From Cephalotus follicularis (Eukaryota; Streptophyta; Magnoliopsida; Oxalidales; Cephalotaceae): DNA of 64,000 nt. The DNA is taken from NCBI GenBank assembly GCA_001972305.1, contig BDDD01000177.1, forward strand, positions 116,799 to 180,798, given 5' to 3'. A program made the position numbers and the translations under genes. Below, in pieces: positions 49,301 through 59,684 of the stretch; position 1 is the stretch's first letter; each line of letters begins with the position of its first letter. The notes under the pieces were generated by a model that was not told the DNA's origin, searched no databases, and saw only the letters and a list, made by a program, of their open reading frames with translations.

Positions 49301-51443
49301 TTTTTAATCAAGGTTATAAAGTCTATGTATCAATTTTCTGACAATAGAGCCTAATATTTTATTCATGCTGTATATTTCCTTACTTTAAATGCTTATAAGA
49401 TATTAACAAATATGTATAATGGGAGGTATGAACGTCGGGGACTTGATGTGATGGCGAGTGCTTATCAGCTTAAGCACCACATTGCAGTTTCAAGTCTCGG
49501 GAATCAGCCTCTCCCGAAATGGGGGTAAGGCTTGTTAACACTTCTTCGGACCCTGTAAAGCAGGAATGCTGAACACTGAGCCCAACTATTTTGTAATTTG
49601 AAGTTTCTCTTAGATATTTTGCCACGAATCTCCTTATATCTTGCACACATGTGACATGGAGCTGTATAACTGCTCTGCTTGATTTGTAAAGGCCATTTTT
49701 GCATATAGTTTATCTTAGTATGATATTGGCCTCATACAATATCTTATAATTGAATGTTGTGAATTATGTAGCTGGTAGAGTTTTTTCCCCTCTTTTTTGT
49801 GGCATTTATAGTAGTTTTGTGATATATGCTAATGCCTAGTACCCTTGTTGGTCAGGATTGGTGGGGTTACTATCTTAAAGAAAGGACAGTCTGACCTCAT
49901 TAGTGATGGTGAAATAGGTACGAAAACCTGAAGATTATTTAATTCTGTTTTTCATTTACTGAAGCTTGATAAAATGTTTTACCGAGTATCTGATTAAATA
50001 GTTTTTAGTCTGTCTTTAAAATATGGTGGAGAATGTAATTTCTGAGGAAGTTTCACGTAGTTGCCAGTGGCAGCAAAGCGGATGCAGGTAACATACACGC
50101 TTAGATTGTATCTAGTAGCTTTTGAACTCTGCCAATTTTTGAATCGGACAACTTGAAGTCCAACTTCTGAAATTCTGTGGCTTAAATTCCATGCAAAATC
50201 TATTAGCCTGGAACACATGGAGTAATACAGTTATGAAGGCAACTAGTGAGGTCTTTTTATCAATTGACACCTCATCATTTTTCATGTGCTTGATGTATGC
50301 CTAAGTTTTCTAATGATACTATTTGACTGGGATGAAGTAGCACTATAAATACATGAAAGTTGAAACAAAGTGTGCCATCGTTTCTGGTTTATCAACTGTT
50401 GACAGACACATAGACACATACACATACACACCCACCACCACCCAAAAAAAAAAAAAAAAAACTGCTTCAGAAACTACGTCGTTGAGTGATTTCATTCATT
50501 GATACTTTGTGCAGTGAAATCAGTAAGCATCTATGGTTCTCCTCGGCGCTGTGGAGGCCAGGGTGATATACTTTCAGGAAGGTAATTTATTACATCAAAT
50601 TAGTAACTCATGTACTTTCAGTGGAAAAGTTCTGCTGATGCTTAGATGACTTCTCCCCTATATATAGTATTTTTTTTCTGTAACTTTGTCTTGGTTCTTT
50701 TCTCCTTTTGTCTTATGTATGCTATATTATATATGACTTTCTTTCAACCTTTGTTACTGCATTATTCCAAGATTTCTTTTGCTGAATGTCTTTCAGTCAC
50801 TCTTTCGGTAGTACACTGCTTTATATTTTTTTTGCCATCTTTTTGACTTCCTCCTCTCTAATTTCTGCTTGAAATGCTATTTGAAATGGCAAACTAGTAA
50901 TAATTTCTCTGTATTTATTTTATCACTTTAGGAAACCTTGGTTCAGATTTGAACTTTTATCTTCTTGTTATGATGGGATTCTTGCTGTAATTTATTTTTT
51001 CGGTTGTTTTTAGTGTTGCGGTATTTTTATCCTGGGCCCGTCATATAGCCGCGGAAGGAAATTTGACTGACAGGTCTGCTTTCTAGTTTCATCCTTCACA
51101 CTCTTCTGTTGTTTGCAATTGTCTTTTTGCTTCCTCAATCTTGCTCCATGTTTGACAATTGTTTGCTTCTTTAAATATTCTTTACAGTCCAATGAATCCA
51201 ATGGTTTTGGGTTGCATTGCTGGTTCTGCTTTATTGAGAAGGGCTGCATCTCTTGCCTTTGCGTATAAGCATAGATCAACCCTCACCAGCGATATCATTG
51301 ACTTCATAGGAAGAAGGTATTGGTTTAGTCACAGAAAGATTTTGACGTGAGGAATATGATGAATGATTTTCGAATGAGATATAAGACTTGATTCTAACAA
51401 GTTCTATCATTGCAGTATGGAGGAAATTTGTCCAGCTCATTGA
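46314..51443 (+). CDS. NNRD: ATP-dependent (S)-NAD(P)H-hydrate dehydratase
   Basis: This repairs the damaged cofactors NADHX and NADPHX by ATP-dependent dehydration. It is a ribokinase-like (YjeF C-terminal/CARKD) enzyme. Exons are 46314-46515, 46995-47071, 47216-47325, 47412-47535, 48423-48485, 48589-48752, 49856-49917, 50515-50581, 51014-51073, 51188-51316 and 51416-51443, giving 1,086 nt (361 aa), close to the Arabidopsis length. Motifs: [20 protein letters not shown] (substrate side), [51 protein letters not shown] and the nucleotide/catalytic [20 protein letters not shown]. An Arg/Ser-rich N-terminus ([15 protein letters not shown]) suggests organelle targeting, with a later Met ([11 protein letters not shown]) able to give a cytosolic form. 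The start among ATGs at 46,314, 46,332 and about 46,419 is not certain. The last exon codes for only nine residues. An Au-type SINE lies in intron 6. Confidence 0.93.
49426..49595 (+). mobile_element. Au-type SINE in NNRD intron 6
   Basis: A tRNA-derived element of about 170 bp. The B-box-like region is GTTTCAAGTCTCGGGAA, followed by CAGCCTCTCCCGAAATGGGG and GTAAGGCTTG, then CGGACCCTGTAAAGCAGGAA and ACTGAGCCCAACTATTTTG. This order is the diagnostic body and tail of the plant Au SINE family. The 5' A-box part (GATGGCGAGTGCTTATCAGC) is diverged. The sense orientation is the same as the host gene. The element is old by its divergence. Confidence 0.78.
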
Positions 51444-52318
51444 GGGTGTTTCCTGGAGTACAAAATCAGACTTTACCAGCTGTGTTTCAAGAGACTTTCA
51501 CCATCAAGTCCGATGGCCCTTGCAGGACAGAATCTTTGTTTTTGGTTGTCATGATAAAATATTACAAGTGAATTAGTGTTTCTGTTTAGTACCGATAGAC
51601 TTGTTTAGTACCAATGACTTCATTGCGAAAAATTGACAGCATCAATGGGATACTTTTATCAAATCAAGAATTTACGGTATACTAAATGTTTCAAGATTTT
51701 TAAATATAAATTAATTAAACAGTATAAGATAGGGAATAACAAACATAGATCACAATAGATCTTCCTAATAATAATAATTATTATGTTAAGTTTATAATTG
51801 TTATTGAAATAAAAAAATGCTGAATTTATGCAAAACAAAACCGGAATTCAAAAATTATGTTCCAAATCCCCATCAATAATCTGGACTACTGCAAGCCGTG
51901 TGTCCAACACCACAAGGACATTGAATGCACATAATTGTTCAATGTGAAAAAAACTTATTTGTCAAGTTTGTATTATAAGCTACATCACCAGAAGTTTGGC
52001 CAAGCAACTGTAACCTGCAATGAATTCTCCCAAAAGTACTATAGCAAATACAAATAGATAATCATACAAGAGCCATTAATTCGAATAATTTACAACAGAT
52101 TTCACACCCTTCACATGGTAGGGGATGAGGGGAAAAAACCAAAAAAAAATATTGTGGCAAATAACGAGATTTGTTTCAATCCTTTAAGCTATATAATGTA
52201 ACAAAGTGATTAACTTGTACTGGCATTTCTTGTTTCCAACCTCCAATCGCAAACTAAAATGACCTATTCACTTGCATTCTCTACCATGTTTTTTTACCTA
52301 GGCCACTGCTCACCCAGT
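51444..52318. other. Convergent spacer between NNRD and NF-YC genes
   Basis: This tail-to-tail spacer should hold both 3'UTRs. An ATAATAATAATTATTAT palindrome lies near 51,767-51,784. No ORF or RNA gene is supported. Confidence 0.6.
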
Positions 52319-53092
52319 TCAGGAATCTGGAGGCGGCTGCTGTTGTTCTTGTGGCCACATCTGCTGAGCCAGATAAGGTGGAGGCTGTTGACCGTAATGA
52401 GCAGGATCCATCACAGGCTTACCCACACTCATCCCCGAAGCACCCACCTGCTGAGCAAGCTGAGGTGGCATGTAATAGTAAGGAAGACCTTCAGCTTGAC
52501 CTCCAACTCTTGGGACTGATGCAAGTACTTCATCTTTCAAATCCTCCCTCGGGACAATATCAACAAGAAAATCAAATATATCTGTCCTAGTAATTGCGGC
52601 AGCAATGTCGTTCTTTTGAAGAGTTCTCCTCTTATTCTCCTCTGTGTGATTCCAGGACCGCAGTGTCAACTCTAGAATGAACATCTCACAGGCCCTAGCA
52701 AATATGACTGGAGCTTCAGCTGATATCATCCTTACATCCTCATCTGCCTTCATGATCTTCTTAATCCTAGCCAATGGCAGGCTATGATTCTTAAATTCTG
52801 AAGTCTGCTCAACTTCTTGGTACTGTTTTGACCAAAAATTCTGAAGCTGTTGCTGTAATTGCTGTTGCTGCTGCTGATGGATATGCTGATAAGCAAGCTG
52901 GTGTTGTGCTAGCTGAGCTGAAGAGGCAGAGAGGGCAGCTGGCTGAGTAGGAGATTGAATTGAACCAACTGGTCCGGAGGCAGGAGTTCCAAACATTTGA
53001 TTGGGTTGATACGAGGTCATACCATATTGCGCTTGAGCGGCACTACCAACCACGCCCATTGTTGTTGGCTGCCCATGCCCTTGCTGATCCAT
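52319..53092 (-). CDS. NF-YC: Nuclear transcription factor Y subunit C (NF-YC3/9 type)
   Basis: A 257-residue histone-fold subunit of the CCAAT-binding NF-Y complex. It pairs with NF-YB, then NF-YA, or with CONSTANS-like proteins in flowering and hormone responses. The N-terminal 90 residues are Gln-rich (a run of HQQQQQQLQQQLQ at about residues 77-89). The core histone fold runs from about 112 to 190 (LPLARIKKIMKADEDVRMIS, APVIFARACEMFILELTLRS, NDIAAAITRTDIFDFLVDIV). The C-terminus is Pro/Gln-rich. The coding part is a single exon. The splice acceptor (CAG at 53,096-53,094) leaves one base before the ATG, so the first in-frame upstream ATG (53,110) lies in the intron and is not used. Paralogue level is NF-YC1/3/4/9-like, not resolved further. 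Confidence 0.94.
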   Translation of the reverse strand: MDQQGHGQPTTMGVVGSAAQAQYGMTSYQPNQMFGTPASGPVGSIQSPTQPAALSASSAQLAQHQLAYQHIHQQQQQQLQQQLQNFWSKQYQEVEQTSEFKNHSLPLARIKKIMKADEDVRMISAEAPVIFARACEMFILELTLRSWNHTEENKRRTLQKNDIAAAITRTDIFDFLVDIVPREDLKDEVLASVPRVGGQAEGLPYYYMPPQLAQQVGASGMSVGKPVMDPAHYGQQPPPYLAQQMWPQEQQQPPPDS

Positions 53093-54650
53093 ACTGGTAT
53101 AAACAATCATTCAAAATGTGAGACTATATCTCAAAAGAAAACATAAGACCTAAAAATATCAACTTCCAAACTTCAGATCCAATAACCTAATATTATCAAA
53201 TGCTGACAGCTGTAGCCCAAACCATAGAATTAGATAATATTCCAAACCACAACTTATGCTAATTAATGCCCAATGCCTAATTAATTAGAAAACAATGCCC
53301 AAAGCCTAATTAATTAAAAAACACTCATCCCTATGAAACTACGCAATAAAATCCCATATTCACTGCCCCTACCGCAGCATCCAGCATTTTGAACAAGTAT
53401 CTATCGCTCTTCAACAAGTGCCAAACAACCTCAATCCAACTTTCCTCACTCTCACCGCCACTTACATTGTGCATACTCTCACCCGCATATCCACACCTAA
53501 GAAGCACAGACACGGACACGCGACACGTAATACGACATGACACGATACGCCGACACGACATTTCTAAAACAATTATAATTTCGACACGTTAGGACACTTA
53601 TATTTAGTATATAATTATATACAAATAAATATCATTTTTTTGTTATTTCCATCGCTATTTCCAACAACTAGTTAATATAATAGCATAAATATAGTAATTA
53701 AATCATATTAATAATATTACTCAAAATAATGTAATATATTGATTAATATACAAAAATAATAAAGTAGAATACATAATCAATTAATCAATATAATATATTA
53801 ACTGAGTGTCAGGGAGTGTCAGGGAGTGTCGGTGTCCGACACGAGTCCGACACCGACTCGTCACCCTCCACAGAGTGTCGGTGCTCCATAGATCCACACA
53901 CACAAGTATGAACTTCTAAAAACCAACCCTTCAAAGCTAACTTACCATCAAAGGCTTACCTAACAAACTGAATATTCTAAGGGGCAATGTTGCTAAATTT
54001 TACAAAATCAAAAAGTTTAAGCATACATCCAATTATTTACTTTGAAGATCCCGACATCACATAAATAACTTTTACCAAGATTCTAGAACCAAAATTTCTA
54101 CAATTCCATATTCCATCGCTTCATCCCTTTTCCCCATATCTCAACATGTGGTTATTGACACAAAGATTGATAACAAAAACTTATGACTCAAAGTCTTCAA
54201 ATCACCAAGAACTTCTAACAAAAAAAATTAAACTTTAAGAGTAAAACCGCATGTTGACGCTTTTAAGACCGTACACATCTTTAAAGGGGGCAATTTCAAG
54301 CTCTAAGATCATACTATAAAGCCCTGAAACTCCCATATTTTATCACTGAATAGAGATAATCATGACTTGCACACGCGTATCTTTAAGAAAATTAGTTTAT
54401 TCATTAATAATCAAGAAACCAACTGAAGATAAATGAGCAGAAACATAGATTATTAAATCAATTCTACGGTTTCTAAAACCTTGGCGTCACCAATTGTATT
54501 AAAATCAAACGAAAGATAACGTTTTTCACCAATAATTCATCAAACAATTAACCCATATATACAGGCAAAAACAAAAATTATTACCTTGCTTGGTTTATAA
54601 TGCTTCGATTTCTCGATCTTCTCCACTCCCTGAAACCCTAAAAAAATGAG
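53093..54650 (-). promoter_or_regulatory. 5'UTR exon and 5'UTR intron of the NF-YC gene
   Basis: A leader exon of about 65 bp (about 54,650-54,585) ends AACCAAGCAAG before GTAATAATT. The intron spans 54,584-53,094 and ends TTATACCAG one base before the start codon. A leader intron of this kind is common in plant NF-YC genes. The intron carries a hAT-like MITE and a local duplication of about 29 bp (53,266-53,325, ATGCCCAA.GCCTAATTAATTA). The leader start is estimated. Confidence 0.7.
53497..53891. mobile_element. hAT-like MITE with 8-bp target duplication
   Basis: A 395-bp non-coding element. The left end is CTAAGAAGCACAGACACGG. The right end, reversed, is CTATGGAGCACCGACACTC, so the first 17 bases match at 14. 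ATCCACAC lies directly on both sides (53,489-53,496 and 53,892-53,899), an 8-bp duplication as made by hAT transposases. The subterminal parts are dense in GACAC/GTGTC, and the right side holds a GAGTGTCAGG repeat. It sits in the 5'UTR intron of NF-YC. Confidence 0.85.
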
Positions 54651-55942
54651 AGTAAAAAATAATTGAAGCGATTGATGAAGCTTAAAGCTCAATTAGTTAA
54701 TTTAGAGTAACTAAAACAAGAAAAACAGAACAATAATTACAATATTACTATAAAAAAAAAAAGGAACCTTTTCTAAGTGATGATCAAAATGGTAATCAAC
54801 AAAATAATAAACAGATGATTAACTGTGAAGACAGAGAGAGAGGATTTAAAGATAAAAGGTTGTTAGGTACTAATGACTGTCCACTATATTAAAAAAAAGT
54901 AGTGCTAGTTTTTGTCTATTATTTTTGTACCTAACAATTTTTTACTATTTTATCCTTCCCATTGTTTTGAAATTGCCAATAGTTTTTCGTAGTTGTTTTT
55001 GTCTTGGTTACTTCCTCATTTATCTATTATTTTAGAGTAAAATACAAAAATATTTATATAAAAAGACACTTTAATAAGTACATAAAAATCATTAATATGT
55101 TATAAATCAGATATGTTGACCCCTAACGTTAGTTGACCGTGCAAGACTTTGTTAACCACGTCAGCAATCCACTTAAAACAATATATAATGACTATTTTAC
55201 CATTTTTATAAAATTTTTAATAAGTATCAAAATGAAATCTGTGAGACAGATTTTTTTGCAATTACCTTCATTTGGGTAGCCAAAAAGAAAACATGAAATC
55301 TAAAAAACAACTAGGTTGAATGATATAGTAATAAAAAAATCACAGCTTTCACCCACAATCATTAAAGTTACCATAAGATTCCAAGTAAATAAGAAGAAAA
55401 ACAGAGAGATTTATTAAAGTTATCTTTGTGTAAAAACCTAGGGTCTTATAATGTTAAACTCTTTAAAATCCCTTCAAACAGTGGTATTTAAATGTTCAAA
55501 AAGGACAGGTGGACCCAAAAAAAAACAAAGTGGATCAACCACGCAAAATGCCCAATGCACGAAAAAAAAAAAACAGACAGCAACTGAACAAAGGGTATAA
55601 AAACCCAAAACCTATCTAAAGGCGCCTAGGAGCATCTAAACATCACAACCAAACATCCATCACATGACAAGGAACTTGGGCATATGGCACAAAAACAACC
55701 AATAGCCAAAAGAGGACTACACATGCCTAACTTTAGTCATCCCATGGAGTATGACAATAGAAACTGTTGACGATTTAAGTCTCAATCATTGTTTTGATGA
55801 TAACATATTTGCATTTAACTAATTTACTTGATGTGCAAGGAATTACAAGTTGAATATCAAAGCCTAAAATCAATCTGCAGAAAAAGAAGTCGACTCCTTC
55901 CAAATAGCATCAACGTCTTTTGTACAGGATTAGCTGCAAAGA

Positions 55943-58105
55943 CCAAGCCTTTTCATCCTCGCACAAGACGCCCTAAGCCGGAAGTTGAACCACCTCATGT
56001 CTGTTGGGGATATTGAGTGCTATAAAGGCCCGAAAAGGTCCAAGACTGTCTCGCATCTCCTCTTCGCCGATGACATGCTTTTTTTTCTCAACGGCAAGAA
56101 GAAATCCATTTCGAATTTCTGTAAGCTGTTGAAAGAATATGAGGAATATAGCGGTCAGATGATCAATCGGGACAAAAGATGTTTTGTCGTGTCAGCTAAG
56201 ATGACCAGGCAAAGAACCGATCTCATTTCCGCTTGGTCCAATTTCAAAGGACAATCTCTCCCCATCAAATACCTGGGCATTCCCCTCTTCAAAGGAAGAG
56301 CTAAGGCGATGTACTTCGAAGACCTTGTGGATCGTATCTCCTCCAGAATCCAGAATTGGAAATGTAAACTTCTCTCCTTTGGAGGGAAAATTACCCTTAT
56401 CAAAAGTGTCCTTTCCTCCATGCCCATCCACATCCTCTCGCTGCTTAAAGTGCCGAACATGGTGTCCAACCGCATCCAAAAACTGTTTGCGAACTTCCTT
56501 TGGAATTCTCAAGGCAATAAAAGATTTCATTGGATCGGATGGCACCAGATATGTCACCCTTATGCAGAAGGGGGCTTAGGCATACGGAACATGAACACTG
56601 TCATGCAATCCCTCCAATCCAAATTTGCTTGGCGCTTCGCTCAAGGAGACTCCCTATGGGCCCAAATTGTGAGAAGCAAATATGGTTCTTGGCACCATAT
56701 TCTCCAAAATGGTATCCGACTGTCTTCGTCTCACTGTTGGAAAGCCATAGCGAAACATCTCCCTCACATATCCAACCTCTCTCGCAGGATCGTCCAATCG
56801 GGGAACTCTTCCTTCTGGAAAGAGAATTGGCTCGGCCGACCCCTTTGGTTCCCTGCTTGCCCCCTCCCTACGCTCTCTGTCAAAGAAGCTCTGGACATTC
56901 CTCCTCTCCTGGAAGTCCTTCTCGACTCCCCCCAAATAGAGGTGGCTAAGTCCATCAAGCTCACTGAGGGACAGGACAAGCTTATTTTTACCTTAGCTCC
57001 CTCTGGCATCTGCTCCTCGTCTCTTCTTTATGAAGAAATGCGGCATAAAGGCAATGTCTGTCATTGGGCTAAGTACATCTGGAATGCGTTTATCCCCACT
57101 AGAATAGCCTTTTTCATTTGGAAGACGGTTTTTAATGGCATTTCTGTGGACAAAAACATCCAACAAAGAGGCATCTCCCTGGCCTCCAAATGCTCCTGCT
57201 GTTTCTCCCCCAACATTGAAAGCTTGGAACACCTCTTATTTCAAGGAGAGGTGGGCACGAACATCTGGGGTTACTTCAGCAATGCGCTCAACCTCGCTAC
57301 GTGCTGGGATATGCCTTCTTTGTTTGCAAATTGGCTCGCAAATATTAATTTATCCACCCACTTCGGCATGGTCACCACTTCCATAGCGGCCCTATCCCTA
57401 TGGAATATCTGGTCAGCCCGAAATTCTGCCATCTTTGCTGGGTCCAGTATGTCCTGGACCTGCATTAAAAATCAAGTTATGAAAGGCATTCAAGATTTTT
57501 CCGCCTCCTTTAATCCTAAATCTCAAGGCTCCTTCCTCAATCAGTTATGCTTAAACTCGCTTAACATCAACCAGATTCCTATCGATGTTCGACATGGAAC
57601 CTGGATCAAATGGCAGGTCCCTGCCTTAGGTACGCTGAATCTTAATATGGATGGCTCCAGCATTAATAATGCTTGCACGAGGGGTGGTGTAGTCCGGGAT
57701 CACTCTGGTGAGATCATCATGGCCTTCTCCTCGTCTTTTGGCACTGGCAACAGTGCAGAAGCTGAGGCAAAAGCCATGCACCTTGGCCTACACCTCTGCA
57801 AGGAGAGAGGTCTTTCCATCTCTTCCATAGAGCTGGATTCCCTCTTGATTGTCAACTGCTTCAATGCTCAGTGGGATCCTCCTTGGGCCATCGAGTACAT
57901 TCTGAGGGATTGTAAGAACCTTATTACCCCTACTGTCTCCATTTCTCATATCTACAGGGAGGGCAATGGGCTTGCGGATCGACTAGCAGCCCATGGCCAC
58001 ACTTGTCAAGGCATTGCTACCTTTGATAGGGATTCTCTCCCCTCTACGTGTTTTACCGCTTACCAGGCTGATCTTTTGGGTCAGCCTCAGTACAGACCCC
58101 CCTAA
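55943..58105 (+). CDS. LINE ORF2 C-terminal part: RT palm, zf-RVT, RNase H
   Basis: An open frame of about 720 codons without a stop. The order is: RT palm with HLLFADDMLFF (the catalytic FADD); the RT thumb and connection (KYLGIPLFKGRA, WNSQGNKRFHWIGWHQIC, GGLGIRNMNTVMQSL, WAQIVRSKYG); a zf-RVT region with IPTRIAFFIWKTVFNG, CSCC and SLEHLLF; and a C-terminal RNase H domain with the acidic residues in NMDGSS, AEAEAKAM and ELDSLL and the GNGLADRLAAHGH end. This domain set is the plant L1 subgroup that acquired an archaeal/plant-type RNase H. The endonuclease and the first half of RT are missing, so it cannot move by itself. The absence of stops implies a fairly recent insertion. Confidence 0.9.
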   Translation, partial: PSLFILAQDALSRKLNHLMSVGDIECYKGPKRSKTVSHLLFADDMLFFLNGKKKSISNFCKLLKEYEEYSGQMINRDKRCFVVSAKMTRQRTDLISAWSNFKGQSLPIKYLGIPLFKGRAKAMYFEDLVDRISSRIQNWKCKLLSFGGKITLIKSVLSSMPIHILSLLKVPNMVSNRIQKLFANFLWNSQGNKRFHWIGWHQICHPYAEGGLGIRNMNTVMQSLQSKFAWRFAQGDSLWAQIVRSKYGSWHHILQNGIRLSSSHCWKAIAKHLPHISNLSRRIVQSGNSSFWKENWLGRPLWFPACPLPTLSVKEALDIPPLLEVLLDSPQIEVAKSIKLTEGQDKLIFTLAPSGICSSSLLYEEMRHKGNVCHWAKYIWNAFIPTRIAFFIWKTVFNGISVDKNIQQRGISLASKCSCCFSPNIESLEHLLFQGEVGTNIWGYFSNALNLATCWDMPSLFANWLANINLSTHFGMVTTSIAALSLWNIWSARNSAIFAGSSMSWTCIKNQVMKGIQDFSASFNPKSQGSFLNQLCLNSLNINQIPIDVRHGTWIKWQVPALGTLNLNMDGSSINNACTRGGVVRDHSGEIIMAFSSSFGTGNSAEAEAKAMHLGLHLCKERGLSISSIELDSLLIVNCFNAQWDPPWAIEYILRDCKNLITPTVSISHIYREGNGLADRLAAHGHTCQGIATFDRDSLPSTCFTAYQADLLGQPQYRPP

Positions 58106-58471
58106 TTCCCTTCCTTCCTCTCTCCTTTTGTATCTATGTTTTATCTTTCTTGCAGGTGCTTTATCTATTTTGCAGGTTGTTTATCCTTTTTGTTAATGTA
58201 GTTACCTCAGTTAGTGAGGAGGTATTTATTTCCAACGGTAAGTCTCATGCACTGCCCATAATTTTGTTATGTCCTCCGTTAGTAGGGAGTATAGTGTACA
58301 TATGGGTAAGTCTTACGCACTACCCAATAATTTTGCTCGTCCTCTCTTCGAGGCTAAATTTGTAGGGGTAAGTTTGATGCACTGCCCCCCCTTCCCCGGT
58401 CCAGGTTTTTAAGCCCTGGCCGATTTTATTATAAAATTTCTGAGTCCCGTCTCAGTTAAAAAAAAAAAAAA
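55943..58471 (+). mobile_element. 5'-truncated L1-type LINE with RNase H
   Basis: The element begins within the reverse transcriptase domain, at the sequence following the GDPLSP motif (SLFILAQDALSRKLN), and ends in a poly-A run at 58,458-58,471. A 3'UTR of about 350 bp has three copies of GGTAAGT(C/T)T.A.GCACT.CCC (58,239, 58,304 and 58,366). A downstream AAG run and AAGAC near both edges might be a weak target duplication. The truncation is the usual outcome of incomplete target-primed reverse transcription. Confidence 0.9.
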
Positions 58472-59146
58472 GAAGAAGAAGAAGACATCGTCCTCCCAGT
58501 AATGGCATCGACGTCCGTACCAAAAGACATTGACTACTTCCAGAAGACGTCGACTACTTTCAAGATGACATCGACTACTTCAGTGATAACATCGACGTGT
58601 TTGGTCATTTTCTAAACCAGAAGCTACTGTATGAAATTGCACTCAAAGACATCGATCCTTAATCAAAAGACATCGACGTCAAATAAAAAGACATCGACGC
58701 CTTTAAATAAAGATCGACGCCATTTTTAGTATTCCCAGAAAATGCATCGACTCCAAGGGAAAAGATCGATGTGATGTTCAAACTTTCAAGACCTGGAGAT
58801 TTCCCAGAAAAGACATCGACGCCTTTAAAATGAAGTCGACGCCTTTTCAAATGGACAACACCCGGGAAACCTGGAACGGCTAGTTCAACCACTTCCAACG
58901 GCTACCAATTAAAAGACATCGACGCCTTTCACAAAGAAGTCGACGTCTTTATACCAGCAGAGATAAAATTCAATAATTGCAACTCACATTTTTAAATCAA
59001 AAGCTTCCACAAATTAAGCAACGGCTACAAATCTTTTCTGGCTATAAAAGGAAGCATGAAACCTCAGAAGATACACCAAGAACTACAACAATTCAGGATT
59101 ATCTACATCAATCACACAACATCAAGAGAAATCCAATTCAAGCATT

Positions 59147-59464
59147 CTAGTGTGCAAAAAGCTCAAAGTGCTCTACATTGTTCAACAAGGCTTCTAAGGT
59201 CTTATTGGATGAACATTCTAATTCAAGTTTTAGACTAGCATTTTCTTTATTAAGTGCTTTAACGGTCTTTTTGAGAGAAGCATTTTCAAAACTAAATTTT
59301 TTAAGTAGTTCTAGAAGTTCACTTACCTCATTTTCATCTTCATCTTCATCTTCATCTTTGTCGCTATCATTGATTGCCATCAATGCTATTTGTGCAATTT
59401 CTTGGTCTTCTTCATCTTCGGAACTTGATTCATCACTATCCGACCAAGTGGCAAGCATGGCTTT
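59147..59464 (-). pseudogene. Copia-type gag-like remnant
   Basis: A minus-strand segment with KAMLATWSDSDESSSEDEED, an acidic stretch and a Leu/Lys-rich coiled-coil-like end resembles the region after the zinc knuckle in plant Ty1/copia gag proteins. It is a fragment of a fossil element. It points opposite to the neighbouring LTR-like piece, so the locus is rearranged. Confidence 0.5.
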
Positions 59465-59684
59465 CCGAGGGCAGACTGCCCTGGCCATGCCCTCTGCGTG
59501 GCGAGGGCAGTAAACGCCGAGGGGACTCCGCCCTCGCCGTCCCCTCGCCGTACCCTCGCCGTACTTGATGGCGAGGAGTAAATCGGCGAGGGTGTGCTCC
59601 CCTCGCCATGCCCTCGCCGTTGACTCAATGGCGAGGGGATGGCGAGGGGAAGTGCCCTCGCCGTTGCCCCCTTTTCCTGTAGTG
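59465..59684 (-). mobile_element. Lone CACTA-type transposon end
   Basis: Reading leftward from 59,684 the sequence begins CACTACAGGAAAAGGGGGCA, the terminus of En/Spm (CACTA) elements. It is followed by many subterminal copies of GGCGAGGG in both orientations (59,505-59,660), which make the stretch very GC-rich. No opposite CACTA end was found in the window on the left. The left limit, where the GAGGGCA repeats start, is approximate. It is probably a truncated element lying in the gag-like remnant. Confidence 0.7.

Larger units (their letters stand above)
55765..59155 (+). mobile_element. LTR-type fossil fragment, split by a LINE
   Basis: Two pieces, about 55,765-55,942 and 58,472-59,155, read as parts of one LTR-like sequence interrupted by the LINE. 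The left piece starts TGTTGACGATTTAAGTC. The right piece is full of degenerate repeats of a GACATCGACG(T/C)C unit and has a TATA-like GGCTATAAAAGG at about 59,040 followed by a leader-like stretch. The style is Ty1/copia. Whether a matching second LTR existed cannot be told here. The element is broken and old relative to the LINE it hosts. Confidence 0.55.

Noticed and set aside
56192-57465. Several ORFs of 64-139 codons antisense to or out of frame with the LINE
   Set aside because: They are shadows of the 720-codon LINE frame, which carries RT, zf-RVT and RNase H motifs.
58487-58960. CRISPR-like look of regularly repeated GACATCGACG units
   Set aside because: The units are degenerate, unevenly spaced and inside an LTR-type sequence of a plant nuclear genome, so a CRISPR array is not plausible.
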